A DNA stretch of 64,000 nucleotides from Streptomyces litmocidini (lineage in GTDB: Bacteria > Actinomycetota > Actinomycetes > Streptomycetales > Streptomycetaceae). This document shows, piece after piece, positions 26,379-34,271 of this stretch (the stretch's first letter is position 1; each line of letters starts with the position of its first letter). The notes under the pieces are model-generated. The model did no database searches, was not told the DNA's origin, and was given only the letters and a program-made list of their open reading frames with translations. Location: assembly GCF_014649755.1 (NCBI RefSeq), contig NZ_BMTQ01000004.1, positions 526,470 through 590,469 on the forward strand, read 5' to 3'. The position numbers and the translations under genes are program-made.

Positions 26379-27041
26379 TCATGCCCTGAGGTACGTGAGG
26401 ACGGCGAGGACCCGGCGGTGGCTGTCCTCGGCCGGCGGCAGGTCCAGCTTCGCCAGGATGTTCCCGATGTGCTTGCCGACGGCGGCCTCGGTCACGACCA
26501 GACGGCGGGCGATCGCCCCGTTGGAGCGGCCCTCCGCGACGAGGCCCAGGACCTCGCGCTCGCGCGGGGTCAGCGCCTCCAGCGGATCCCGGTGCCGTCG
26601 CAGCAGCTGCCGCACCACCTCCGGGTCGACGACCGTGCCGCCGGCCGCGACCCGGGCCAGGGCGTCCGCGAACTCCTCCACCTGCCCCACCCGGTCCTTC
26701 AGGAGGTAGCCGACGCCCGTGCCGTCGCCCGCGTCGAGGAGGTCGGCGGCGTAGCTGCGCTGCACGTACTGGCTGAGGACCAGGACCGGCAGGGCCGGCC
26801 GCTCGGCGCGGAGCGCGACCGCCGCGCGCAGGCCCTCGTCCTGGAAGCCGGGCGGCATCCGGACGTCGGTCACGACGATGTCGGGCTCGTGGGCGGCGAC
26901 CGCCTCGCGCAGGGCGTCGGCGTCGCCGACGGCGGCGACGACCTCGTGGCCGAACCGGGCCAGGAGCCCGATCAGCCCCTCCCGGAGGAGGACGCTGTCC
27001 TCGGCGAGGACGACGCGGAGCCTGTCGGCAGTGCGGGACAC
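26379..27041 (-). CDS. LuxR/NarL-family response regulator
   Basis: 220 residues from GTG 27041, preceded by GGAG at 5 nt. Receiver domain (LRVVLAEDSVLLREGLIGLL; phosphoacceptor Asp in IVVTDVRMPP; Lys in YLLKDRVG) and a C-terminal LuxR HTH (LTPREREVLGLVAEGRSNGA, VGKHIGNILAKLDL). It overlaps the kinase gene by 70 bp in a different frame, so expression is tightly linked. The output genes are unknown. Confidence 0.94.
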   Translation of the reverse strand: MSRTADRLRVVLAEDSVLLREGLIGLLARFGHEVVAAVGDADALREAVAAHEPDIVVTDVRMPPGFQDEGLRAAVALRAERPALPVLVLSQYVQRSYAADLLDAGDGTGVGYLLKDRVGQVEEFADALARVAAGGTVVDPEVVRQLLRRHRDPLEALTPREREVLGLVAEGRSNGAIARRLVVTEAAVGKHIGNILAKLDLPPAEDSHRRVLAVLTYLRA

Positions 27042-28285
27042 GGGATCTCCACTCTCAGGAGGGTCGGCCCGCCCGGCGGGCTCATGATCGTCAGTGTGCC
27101 ATCGAGGGCGGCGATCCGGTCGGCGAGCCCGGTGAGGCCGGAGCCCCGGGCCGGGTCGGCGCCGCCGTGCCCGTCGTCCTCGACGTCGAGCCGCAGGGCT
27201 CCGCCGGTGTGCCGGGCGGTGATCCGCGCCCGGCGGGCGCCGCTGTGCTTGCCGATGTTGGCGAGGGCCTCGCAGCCGGCGAAGTACGCGGCGCTCTCGA
27301 CGGCGACGGGCAGCCGGGGCAGCGCGGAGACCTCGGGGCCGACGTCGACGGGGACGGCGGAGCGGTCGGCGGCGTCGGCGAGCGCCGGGCCGAGTCCGTA
27401 GTCGGCGAGGACCTGCGGATGGATGCCGTGGATCAGCTCGCGGAGCTCCGTCAGGACCTGCCCGGCCTGCGTGTGGGCCTTCTCCAGCTGCTCGGCGAGC
27501 GGGCCGCCGGGCGGGGCGTCGAGCCGGGCCAGGCCCAGGGTCATGGTGAGGGCGACCAGACGCTGCTGGGCCCCGTCGTGCAGGTCGCGCTCGATGCGGC
27601 GCCGCTCGGCCTCGAAGGCGTCGACGAGCCGGGCGCGGGAGGCGATGACCTCGCCGATCGCGCCCGGCCGCTCGGTCCCGCGCGGGGTGAGCAGGGCGCG
27701 GGCGAGGGCGGCGCGGGCCCCGGCGACGGCGGCGAGGGGATGGGCGAGGGCGACGAGGAGGACGGCGCCGAGGAGGGCGGCGACGAGTGCCTCGGGAAAG
27801 GTGGTGACCAGATACGCCTTGACGACCTTGGCCTCGTGGCCGTCCGCGGCGAGCTGGAGGGGCGCGCCGAGGAGGGCGAGGGGCAGGCCGACGCCGACGG
27901 CGAGGGCGAGGAGGTCGAGCGGCCACAGGACGGTGGCGAGCAGCAGGGCGTACGCGAGCTCCCGCCAGGTGGCCTGTTCCCTCACCCGGGTCCGGAGCCA
28001 GGCGGCCAGGCCGGGGGCGGCGGGGACGCGGTGCGGGTCGGGGACGGGATCCAGGTCGACGAGGCGGAGCCGCAGGCGCTCGGCCCGGCCGAGGGCGAGC
28101 CCGGAGAGGAGGAGCAGCGGCAGCCCGACGAGGAACAGCGAGAACACCCCGAGGAGCAGGAGCACGGCACAGGCGAGGGCCCCGACGACGCCTCCGCCGG
28201 CCAGGTACCCGGCGGACCTCCACGGCCAGGAGCTGCGCGGGTACCGGGGTCCGGCGAGTGCCTGCCAGGGCGTACGGGGTTCCAT
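26972..28285 (-). CDS. Two-component sensor kinase (HisKA_3, DesK/NarX type)
   Basis: 437 residues from ATG 28285. N-terminal sensor part has about four hydrophobic helices in two pairs (LACAVLLLLGVFSLFLVGLP, LLLATVLWPLDLLALAVGVG, ALVAALLGAVLLVALAHPLA), typical of actinobacterial kinases with a putative sensor domain. The HisKA_3 histidine is in RRRIERDLHDGAQQRLVAL, and the HATPase domain shows ALANIGKHSGARRA and VEDDGHGG with GSGLTGLADR. The final about 23 residues (PTGSASSSPRTASSSGRG) come from the region that overlaps the regulator gene and look like non-functional extension. Confidence 0.93.
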   Translation of the reverse strand: MEPRTPWQALAGPRYPRSSWPWRSAGYLAGGGVVGALACAVLLLLGVFSLFLVGLPLLLLSGLALGRAERLRLRLVDLDPVPDPHRVPAAPGLAAWLRTRVREQATWRELAYALLLATVLWPLDLLALAVGVGLPLALLGAPLQLAADGHEAKVVKAYLVTTFPEALVAALLGAVLLVALAHPLAAVAGARAALARALLTPRGTERPGAIGEVIASRARLVDAFEAERRRIERDLHDGAQQRLVALTMTLGLARLDAPPGGPLAEQLEKAHTQAGQVLTELRELIHGIHPQVLADYGLGPALADAADRSAVPVDVGPEVSALPRLPVAVESAAYFAGCEALANIGKHSGARRARITARHTGGALRLDVEDDGHGGADPARGSGLTGLADRIAALDGTLTIMSPPGGPTLLRVEIPCPALPTGSASSSPRTASSSGRG

Positions 28286-28356
28286 GGCGCCCACGGTAGG
28301 GCCGGGGGCGGGGCGGGGCCATGGTTCTGGAGGGCGTACGGAGGGTGGGGACGGCC

Positions 28357-28775
28357 CTACCCCCGGGGCGGCCTCCGGGCCTCAGGTGCGGGTTCCGGGC
28401 CGAGGAGGGCCGCCAGGCCCCTGGTCATGCCGGCGTCGTCGGTCTCGCTGCCGGGCGGGACCGCGTCGAGGGCGCGTCCGACGAAGACGGAGACCTCGGC
28501 GGCCCGGGAACGCAGGAAGGCGTCGCCGTCCGGTGAGCGCAGCAGGACGTTCAGCTCGCGCGCGACGTCCGTCGCCGTCGGCCGGCCCCGGACGTCTCCT
28601 TCGCCGACCGGCCGGAAGAGCCCTTCGGGGAGCGGTTCCCGGGCGAAGGTCCAGACGGCCGGGGCCGCCGCGTCGGCGTGAAGACGATCCGTACGGCGAA
28701 GGGGTCCTCCGGCCGGTACGTCAGGCGGGTCACGGCCGGGACGCCGTGCCCGGGCGACAGCGGCAGGTCCATCAC
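28357..28775 (-). pseudogene. SsgA-like protein (SALP) gene interrupted by a frameshift
   Basis: SsgA-like proteins control sporulation-specific division and cell-wall remodelling. Two reading frames join to give a normal SALP of about 140 residues. The first frame, from GTG 28775, reads VMDLPLSPGHG ... LTYRPEDPFAVRIVF; the second continues TADAAAPAVWTFAREPLPEG, LFRPVGEGDVRGRP and VARELNVLLRSPDGDAFL to the stop at 28357. The alignment to SALPs is continuous if one base is restored at about 28678-28682, where the sequence reads TTCACGCC instead of, for example, TTCACCGCC. It is therefore either a true 1-nt deletion or a sequencing error. The first frame is also open upstream, in phase with the acyl-CoA ligase up to its TAG stop at 28950. 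No clear ribosome binding site precedes GTG 28775. Confidence 0.7.
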
Positions 28776-28860
28776 GAGCTCGCACTCCAGGCCCTGCTGC
28801 GCCTGCCCGGAGTGGTCCGCGACCCCCTGGAGGAGGCCGGTGGCCCGCGGGGGAGGCGTC

Positions 28861-28965
28861 CAGCCGTACGCCGTCCAGCCGTACGCCGTCCAGCCGTGCG
28901 CCGTCCAGCCGTGCGCCGTCCAGCCGTACGCCGTCCAGCCGTGCGCCGTCTAGCCGTACGCCTCG
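28861..28965. repeat. 15-bp tandem repeat spanning the ligase stop codon
   Basis: Six units of CAGCCGTACGCCGTC (with TAC/TGC alternation) at 28861-28950 and a degenerate seventh at 28951-28965. On the minus strand and in the ligase frame each unit reads Gly-Trp-Thr-Ala-Tyr/His. The ligase TAG stop (28950-28952) is the TGG of this unit with one base changed. Confidence 0.92.
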
Positions 28966-30617
28966 GGGCGGCCGTGCCGGGCGTAGTGGGCACGGAGGGC
29001 GTCGAGCGCCGCGTGGCCCAGGGGCTCGTAGGGGGCGTCGGGGGCGGGGCGCCACCAGACGGGGCCCGGGCAGCGGAACGAGGCCCGGCGCAGGGCGACC
29101 CGATGGACCTTGTTGGTGGCGGTCAGCGGCAGTTCGGGCAGGACGCGGACGAAGCGCGGCGCCATCTTCGTGCCCAGGTCCGGCTGGGCGGCCAGGAAGT
29201 CGGCGAAGGCCTCGGGCCGGAAGTCCGCGCCCTCCCGCAGGGCCAGCGCCGCCATGACCTGGTCGCCGGTCACCGGGTCGGGTATCGCGTAGACGGCGAC
29301 CCCCGCCGCCCGGTCCCAGCGGGCGAGGATGTTCTCGATCACCGCCGCGGCCAGGTTCTCGCCGTCGACCCGCAGGCGGTCGTCCGTACGGCCCGCGAAG
29401 TAGAGGAAGCCGTCCGCGTCCCGGTAGAAGAGGTCGCCGGTCCAGTACCAGCCGCCGCGCAGCCGGGCCGCCTCCGCCTCGGGGTTGCGCCAGTAGCCCT
29501 CGAAGGGCGAGCGGCCCCGGTTGACGAGCTCGCCGACCGCCTCGGCGGCGTTGAGGAGCCGGCCGGTGGGCGAGAAGCGGGCGGGGGCGCACTCCTCGCC
29601 GGTGTCGGCAGCGAGGACCGCCAGGTCGTCGCCGGGTGCCGCCCGGCCGATCGCGCCCGCCGGCGTGTCCGGGGTCCGCCGGATCGCCGCGCCGCCCTCC
29701 GAGGAGCCGTACCCCTCCACGAGCGGGACCCCGAAGCGCTCCCGGAAGCGGGCCGCGTCCACCGCCCCCGCCTCCGTGCCGAAGCCGAGCCGCAGCGGGT
29801 GCGCGCGGTCGTCGGGGCCGGGCGGGGTGGCGAGGAGGTACTGCACGGCCCGGCCCACGTAGGTGAAGTACGTGGCGCCGAAGCGGCGGACGTCGGGGAG
29901 GAAGCGGGAGGCCGAGAACCGGGCCCGCAGCGCCACTCCGGCCCCGGCGGCCAGCGCGGGCGCCCAGTCGGCGATCACGGCGTTGCCGTGGAACATCGGC
30001 ATGCAGACGTAGTGGACGTCGTCCCGGCCGACGGAGAAGTGGGAGACGAGAGAGGCGCCGGCGGCGGCCAGACGCCCCTGGCTGCACAGGGCGGCCTTCG
30101 GCGCGCCCGTCGAACCGGAGGTGAAGGAGAGCAGGAAACGGGTGTCGGGGCGTACGGGGCCGAGGGCGGCGTCTCCCGGCCGGGCGTTCCCGTAGGGGGC
30201 GAGGAGTTCCCGGTAGGCCTCGGTGTCCGTGACCAGGATCCGCAGGCCCGGCAGCGCGAGCCCGTCGAGGAGCGGCAGGTGGGCGCGCTGGGTGACGAGG
30301 ACCCGGCACTCGGTGTGGAGGATGTCCCGGGCGAGTTCGGGGCCCCGCCGGGTGGGGTTGATCCCGGCGACGGCGGCCCCCGCGAGGGCCGCCGCGCCGA
30401 GCCAGAGCGGGTACTCCGGCGTGTTGTCGAGCAGGATGCCGAGGTGTGGCTCACCCCCCGGCACGGGTGGCATCAGGTCCACGAGCAGCGCGGCCCGCGC
30501 GGCGGCGCCGGCGGCGACCTGGTGGTGGGTGAGGGTGTGGTGCTCGTCCCTCAGACCGGTCCGGTGGTCGCCCCATTGGCGCCGTACGAGCTCCGCGACG
30601 GTGTCCGCGCTCCTCAT
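28950..30617 (-). CDS. Fatty-acid/long-chain acyl-CoA ligase (FadD17-like)
   Basis: 555-residue member of the ANL adenylating superfamily, activating a carboxylic acid (probably a fatty acid or steroid side-chain acid) to its acyl-CoA via an acyl-adenylate. Motifs: P-loop LLSFTSGSTGAPKAAL; GYGSSEGGAAIRR (A5); YWTGDLFYRDADGFLYFAG (A7) and RTDDRLRVDGENLA (A8); catalytic Lys in LPLTATNKVHRVALRR (A10). It resembles actinobacterial FadD17-type ligases. ATG 30617 or 30629 are both possible. A TGAC/GTCA dyad immediately upstream suggests control by a TetR-family lipid regulator. The 3' end terminates within a tandem repeat array. Confidence 0.88.
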   Translation of the reverse strand: MRSADTVAELVRRQWGDHRTGLRDEHHTLTHHQVAAGAAARAALLVDLMPPVPGGEPHLGILLDNTPEYPLWLGAAALAGAAVAGINPTRRGPELARDILHTECRVLVTQRAHLPLLDGLALPGLRILVTDTEAYRELLAPYGNARPGDAALGPVRPDTRFLLSFTSGSTGAPKAALCSQGRLAAAGASLVSHFSVGRDDVHYVCMPMFHGNAVIADWAPALAAGAGVALRARFSASRFLPDVRRFGATYFTYVGRAVQYLLATPPGPDDRAHPLRLGFGTEAGAVDAARFRERFGVPLVEGYGSSEGGAAIRRTPDTPAGAIGRAAPGDDLAVLAADTGEECAPARFSPTGRLLNAAEAVGELVNRGRSPFEGYWRNPEAEAARLRGGWYWTGDLFYRDADGFLYFAGRTDDRLRVDGENLAAAVIENILARWDRAAGVAVYAIPDPVTGDQVMAALALREGADFRPEAFADFLAAQPDLGTKMAPRFVRVLPELPLTATNKVHRVALRRASFRCPGPVWWRPAPDAPYEPLGHAALDALRAHYARHGRPEAYG

Positions 30618-30631
30618 GGCCCGGACCATAA

Positions 30632-30646
30632 CTGACGCTCAGTCAG
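30632..30646. promoter_or_regulatory. TetR-type operator dyad upstream of acyl-CoA ligase
   Basis: The 15-bp inverted repeat CTGACGCTCAGTCAG lies 3 bp upstream of ATG 30629. Dyads of this form (TGAC-N5-GTCA) are bound by TetR-family regulators of lipid metabolism genes in actinobacteria. Assignment is by similarity only. Confidence 0.5.
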
Positions 30647-30681
30647 AATTGAACCGCCGGAACCGGACGGCCGGAACCGGG

Positions 30682-30799
30682 CCGTCAGGACCGGGCCGTC
30701 AGGACCGGGCCGTCAGGACCGGGCCGTCAGGACCGGGCCGTCAGGACCGGGCCGTCAGGACCGGGCCGTCAGGACCGGGCCGTCAGGACCGGGCCGTCA
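30682..30799. repeat. 14-bp tandem repeat at the 3' end of the LPMO gene
   Basis: Eight nearly perfect copies of CCGTCAGGACCGGG (30682-30793) plus a partial ninth that contains the LPMO stop codon (30797-30799). It fills most of the gap between the LPMO stop and the divergent-facing ligase promoter. Confidence 0.95.
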
Positions 30800-31390
30800 G
30801 AACGTGACGTCCGAGCAGGCGTAGAAGGCGTTCGCGGTGTCCGCGATCGTCCACACCGCCAGGATCAGATGCCGGCCCGTCTTGCCCGCCGGGATCGTCC
30901 CGGAGTGCGAGAGCGTCGCCGGCGGCTGCTGGTTGCCGTAGGGGACGGTCAGGAACGGCTGGGGGTCGAGCGCGGCCCGCGTCAGCTTCTGCGTCGGGTC
31001 CCAGCCGTTCCTGGTGATGTAGTACTTGAAGTCGGTGGTGCGGTGGCGGGCCGTGAACTGCCAGCGGAAGCTGTAGCTCTGCCCCGCCGTGAGCCGGGTG
31101 GCGGGCCAGGCACCGCCGCGCGGATCGTCGAGCTGCGCGAACTGCGACAGCCCGGCGGAGCAGATCTTCCCGTCGGCGGGACCGGCGGCGGGGAAGCCCT
31201 TCGGCCCCTCGACCGACTGCGGCTCCCACTGGATGGGGCCGCAGTCCGTCACGGTGCCGTTGGCGCAGAGCTTCTGACGGCTGATCGGCGCGTCGGTGTA
31301 GCCGTGGCTGCCGGCGGTGCCGGTGCCCAGGAGGGTGACGCCGGCGACGCCGAGCGCCACCACCGCCGCCCCGACTGACTTTTTGCGCAT
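30797..31390 (-). CDS. AA10 lytic polysaccharide monooxygenase (chitin-binding, CHB-type)
   Basis: 197-residue secreted protein. The signal peptide (KKSVGAAVVALGVAGVTLLG) is cut at AGS|HGYTD, leaving the N-terminal His of the copper-binding histidine brace; the second His lies in the central region (FTARHRTTDFKYYI). Other AA10 landmarks: WEPQSVEGPKGFPAAGPADG, WQFTARH, and the C-terminal ILAVWTIADTANAFYACSDV with a final Phe. Compact single-domain enzyme that oxidatively cleaves crystalline chitin and matches Streptomyces chitin-binding CHB proteins. Works with the chitinase at 22056; a chi-type operator lies upstream at 31466-31477. Confidence 0.94.
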   Translation of the reverse strand: MRKKSVGAAVVALGVAGVTLLGTGTAGSHGYTDAPISRQKLCANGTVTDCGPIQWEPQSVEGPKGFPAAGPADGKICSAGLSQFAQLDDPRGGAWPATRLTAGQSYSFRWQFTARHRTTDFKYYITRNGWDPTQKLTRAALDPQPFLTVPYGNQQPPATLSHSGTIPAGKTGRHLILAVWTIADTANAFYACSDVTF

Positions 31391-31465
31391 GCTGTCGCTC
31401 CAGGAGAACGTGGGGGAGTTCCGTTGGGCCGTGCGCGCGCGTACGGTACTGCTTCACTCGTTCTT

Positions 31466-31477
31466 TGGTCTGGACCA
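31466..31477 (-). promoter_or_regulatory. DasR/chi-type operator upstream of the LPMO gene
   Basis: TGGTCTGGACCA (minus strand TGGTCCAGACCA) matches the Streptomyces chi promoter element TGGTCCAGACCT at 11 of 12 positions and the DasR site TGGTCTAGACCA at 11 of 12. It lies about 76 bp upstream of the LPMO start. Confidence 0.78.
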
Positions 31478-31518
31478 AGTACCAAGGTATGGACGGACGT
31501 TGCACATGTCCATCCCCC

Positions 31519-34245
31519 TCACGCCCCCTCGACCGGCCCCGTCCTGCCCGTGTAGAACGCCACCGTCAGGTCCTTGACCAGCGCCTTGCGCTCGTAGTCG
31601 TCCAGCTCCACCAGACCACGACTGGTCAGTCGGTGGACCACGTCGTCCACCGCGTCCACCACCGAGGTCAGCACGCTGTCCCGGTGCTTCGCGTCGATCG
31701 CCGCGATCCGGCGCCGACGCATCGCCGCCGCCACCTCCGGCGCGTACTCGATGCGCGTCGGCTGCGCCGAGAACACGTCCACGCCGACCGGCGCGCACTC
31801 CGCCGACAGCATCCGCGTCAGGGCCTCGCCGACCGCCTCCGCGTCCCGCAGCGTGGGGGCGTCCTCGTGGAACGCGTCCGCCGGAAGCTGCGACAGCACC
31901 CGGGCCATCGCCGCCTCCACCTGCTCCCGCAGGTACTCCTCGTGCCCGTCGACCCCGAGCACCGCCCGGACCGTGTCCCGCACCCGCCACACCACCAGGA
32001 CGGTCACGTCGAGCGCGGTGCCCTTCGCGTCCACCGCCGACAGCGGCTCACTGCGCCAGTGCCGCAGCCGGACGTCCACCCGGCGGCGGAGCAGCAGCGG
32101 GCTGACCCACACCAGGCCCGTGCGGCGGACCGTGCCGCGGTAGTCGCCGAAGAGGGACAGCACCCAGGCGTAACCGACCCGGCCACGGCTGAGACCGCCC
32201 AGCGAGAACAGGGCGAGCACCACGCCCAGGGCCAGGAGGGCCCACTGGCCGAGATGGATGCCGTGGTACGGGCGCGCCGGCAGCCGCAGCATCCGCGCCG
32301 CCTCGGCGGGCACCGCCCCGACCCACCACACGATCCCCGCGCACCAGGCGATCGCCAGCGCCCCGGCGACCACCCCGACCCACCCGGGCAGCACCGCCCC
32401 CGGGCGCTCCACGAGCGCGGGATCGGCGGTGGGGGCGGGACGCGAGGCGGCGGCCTTGGGCCGGACGTGGGGCCGCGACTGCGGCTTCGCCTTGGAGTTC
32501 GGCTCGGAGTTCGGCTCTGCCCGGGGCTCGGGCTCGGGCTTGGCCGGGGCGGCCTGGACCTTCGACGGGGCCGGGATGGCGGGCTTGCGGCCGACCGCCG
32601 ACGGGGTGGGCGCGGCCATGGAGATCGTGTCGGGCCCCCCGTCCTCGCCCGCCGCGACGGGGACGGCGGTCCCCGGCTCGTCCCGGAAGAGCAGGTGCAC
32701 CGGGATGGAGCCGGTGGTCTCGGTCCCGATCACGTTCTTCCGCCGCGCCACCCGCACCACGGCGGCGACGGGCACCGCGACGGCACCGACCCGCGCCCCG
32801 CTGATCCGCCGGAGGTCGAGCACGGCGGGGGCGGGAGCCTTGGCAGGGGCCTTGGCAGGGGCCTTGGCAGGGGCAGGGGCAGGGGCCAGGACGGAAGCCT
32901 TGCCGCCGTCGCCACCAGCGCCACCAGCACCGCCGTCGCCGCCGTCGGCGGCCTTCTCGACGGGGCGGCCGGGGGCCGGGGCGGCGAGGGCGGGGGCGGA
33001 GGGGCCCGAGGGGGAAGGGGCGGAAGGGGAAGGGGAGGCGGGGGCCGGGGGCGCCGTCGACGCGCTGGGAGCGGAACCGCTCACAGCGGCGGGCCCTCCG
33101 CCGGAGGCGGGCCCGGCAGGGGCCCCCGGTGCAGCGCCGGGAGCCACCCGGGCCGGACGGATGCCGGACGCGGGCCCGGCCGGGGCCGACGCCCCTGAAG
33201 CGGGCGCGGGACCGACCGGGGCCGACACCCCTGAGACGGGCGTAGGACCGACCGGGGCCGACACCCCTGAGACGGGCGTAGGACCGACCGGGGCCGACAC
33301 CCCTGAAGCGGACACGGGACCAGCCGGGGCCGACGCCCCTGAAGCGGACGCGGGACCGGCCGGGACCGGGGCGTCCGGCCCAGACGTGGGCGTGGGGGGA
33401 ACCCCCGCTTCCGACCCGGGTGCGGGCTTGGCGGGAGCCACCGCACCCGGGTCGGACGCGGGCCTGACGGGAACCACCGACCCCGGGTCGGGAGCGAGAC
33501 CGGCCGGAGCCGGGCCCCCCGAGCCGGGCGCGGATCCCGCGGAAACCGCCGACCCCGAGTCGGACGCGAGACCGGCCGGAGCCGCGCACGGCCCGGGCGC
33601 GGGTCCCGCGGAAACCGCCGACCCCGAGTCGGACGCGAGACCGGCCGGAGCCGGCCCCCCCGAGCCGGGCGCGGTACCGGCCGCCAGGGCCGAGGCTCCC
33701 GCCCCGGACGCGGGCCCGGCGGAGATCACCGCCCCCGCCCCGGGCCCGAGGCCGGTCGGAACCGCCGTCCCCGAGCCCGCCGCAGGTCCCGCCGGAACCG
33801 GCGCCCCCGGCGCCGTACCGGACACGGGCCCCGCAGGGGTCGCCCCCGGCGTGCCCGCCGACGTCACCGGCGTCGCACCGGCCACAAGTCCCGCCCCACC
33901 AGGTCCCGTCCCACCAGGTCCCGTCCCGCCGGTCTCCGTCGTGTCGGGCGACGGCCCGGCCGGGGGCGGCCCCGGCGTATCCGCCGACGCCACCGGTGCC
34001 GTACCGGAGGCAGGTCCCGTCGGCGTCTCCCCCGCCCCGCCCTGCACCGGTCCCGCCGGGGTTCCCGGTGTCGTCCCCGGCTCCGCATCCGGCCCCCCGT
34101 CCGGTTTCGGGGTGGGCAGGGGGCGGTCCTTGTCCGGGGGGGACGTGCGCGGGAGGGTGCCGTCCGTCAGACGTCTGGCCGTGCGGGCCGCGTCACGCGA
34201 GGCCGCCGCGCCGGAGTCCGCGGGGTTCGGGGTCGATGCCGTCAT
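31519..34245 (-). CDS. SPFH/Band 7 membrane protein with giant low-complexity N-terminus
   Basis: 908 residues. About residues 40-600 are Pro/Ala/Gly/Ser/Val-rich low-complexity sequence, including near-exact copies of a block reading VSGVSAPVGPTP. Two transmembrane helices follow (about 618-645, VGVVAGALAIAWCAGIVWWV; about 660-680, GQWALLALGVVLALFSLGGL), then an SPFH domain of about 200 residues (RRTGLVWVSPLLLRRRVDVR, ALDVTVLVVWRVRDTVRAVL, ECAPVGVDVFSAQPTRIEYA). SPFH proteins scaffold membrane microdomains and regulate proteases. The extended disordered arm is unusual for this family and probably faces the cytoplasm. The gene has no clear operon partner; the NlpC/P60 gene lies 26 bp upstream. 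Confidence 0.82.
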   Translation of the reverse strand: MTASTPNPADSGAAASRDAARTARRLTDGTLPRTSPPDKDRPLPTPKPDGGPDAEPGTTPGTPAGPVQGGAGETPTGPASGTAPVASADTPGPPPAGPSPDTTETGGTGPGGTGPGGAGLVAGATPVTSAGTPGATPAGPVSGTAPGAPVPAGPAAGSGTAVPTGLGPGAGAVISAGPASGAGASALAAGTAPGSGGPAPAGLASDSGSAVSAGPAPGPCAAPAGLASDSGSAVSAGSAPGSGGPAPAGLAPDPGSVVPVRPASDPGAVAPAKPAPGSEAGVPPTPTSGPDAPVPAGPASASGASAPAGPVSASGVSAPVGPTPVSGVSAPVGPTPVSGVSAPVGPAPASGASAPAGPASGIRPARVAPGAAPGAPAGPASGGGPAAVSGSAPSASTAPPAPASPSPSAPSPSGPSAPALAAPAPGRPVEKAADGGDGGAGGAGGDGGKASVLAPAPAPAKAPAKAPAKAPAPAVLDLRRISGARVGAVAVPVAAVVRVARRKNVIGTETTGSIPVHLLFRDEPGTAVPVAAGEDGGPDTISMAAPTPSAVGRKPAIPAPSKVQAAPAKPEPEPRAEPNSEPNSKAKPQSRPHVRPKAAASRPAPTADPALVERPGAVLPGWVGVVAGALAIAWCAGIVWWVGAVPAEAARMLRLPARPYHGIHLGQWALLALGVVLALFSLGGLSRGRVGYAWVLSLFGDYRGTVRRTGLVWVSPLLLRRRVDVRLRHWRSEPLSAVDAKGTALDVTVLVVWRVRDTVRAVLGVDGHEEYLREQVEAAMARVLSQLPADAFHEDAPTLRDAEAVGEALTRMLSAECAPVGVDVFSAQPTRIEYAPEVAAAMRRRRIAAIDAKHRDSVLTSVVDAVDDVVHRLTSRGLVELDDYERKALVKDLTVAFYTGRTGPVEGA

Positions 34246-34271
34246 TCGGGGTCCACCTCATGCTCTCGGGG

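Noticed and set aside
28861..28965. CRISPR-like direct repeats
   Set aside because: The 15-bp units are contiguous with no unique spacers, so this is a simple tandem repeat; no cas genes are nearby. The same holds for the arrays at 10987, 17491 and 30682.
27423..30635. 1070-residue plus-strand open frame
   Set aside because: It is antisense to the sensor kinase, SALP and acyl-CoA ligase genes, which have recognisable catalytic motifs.
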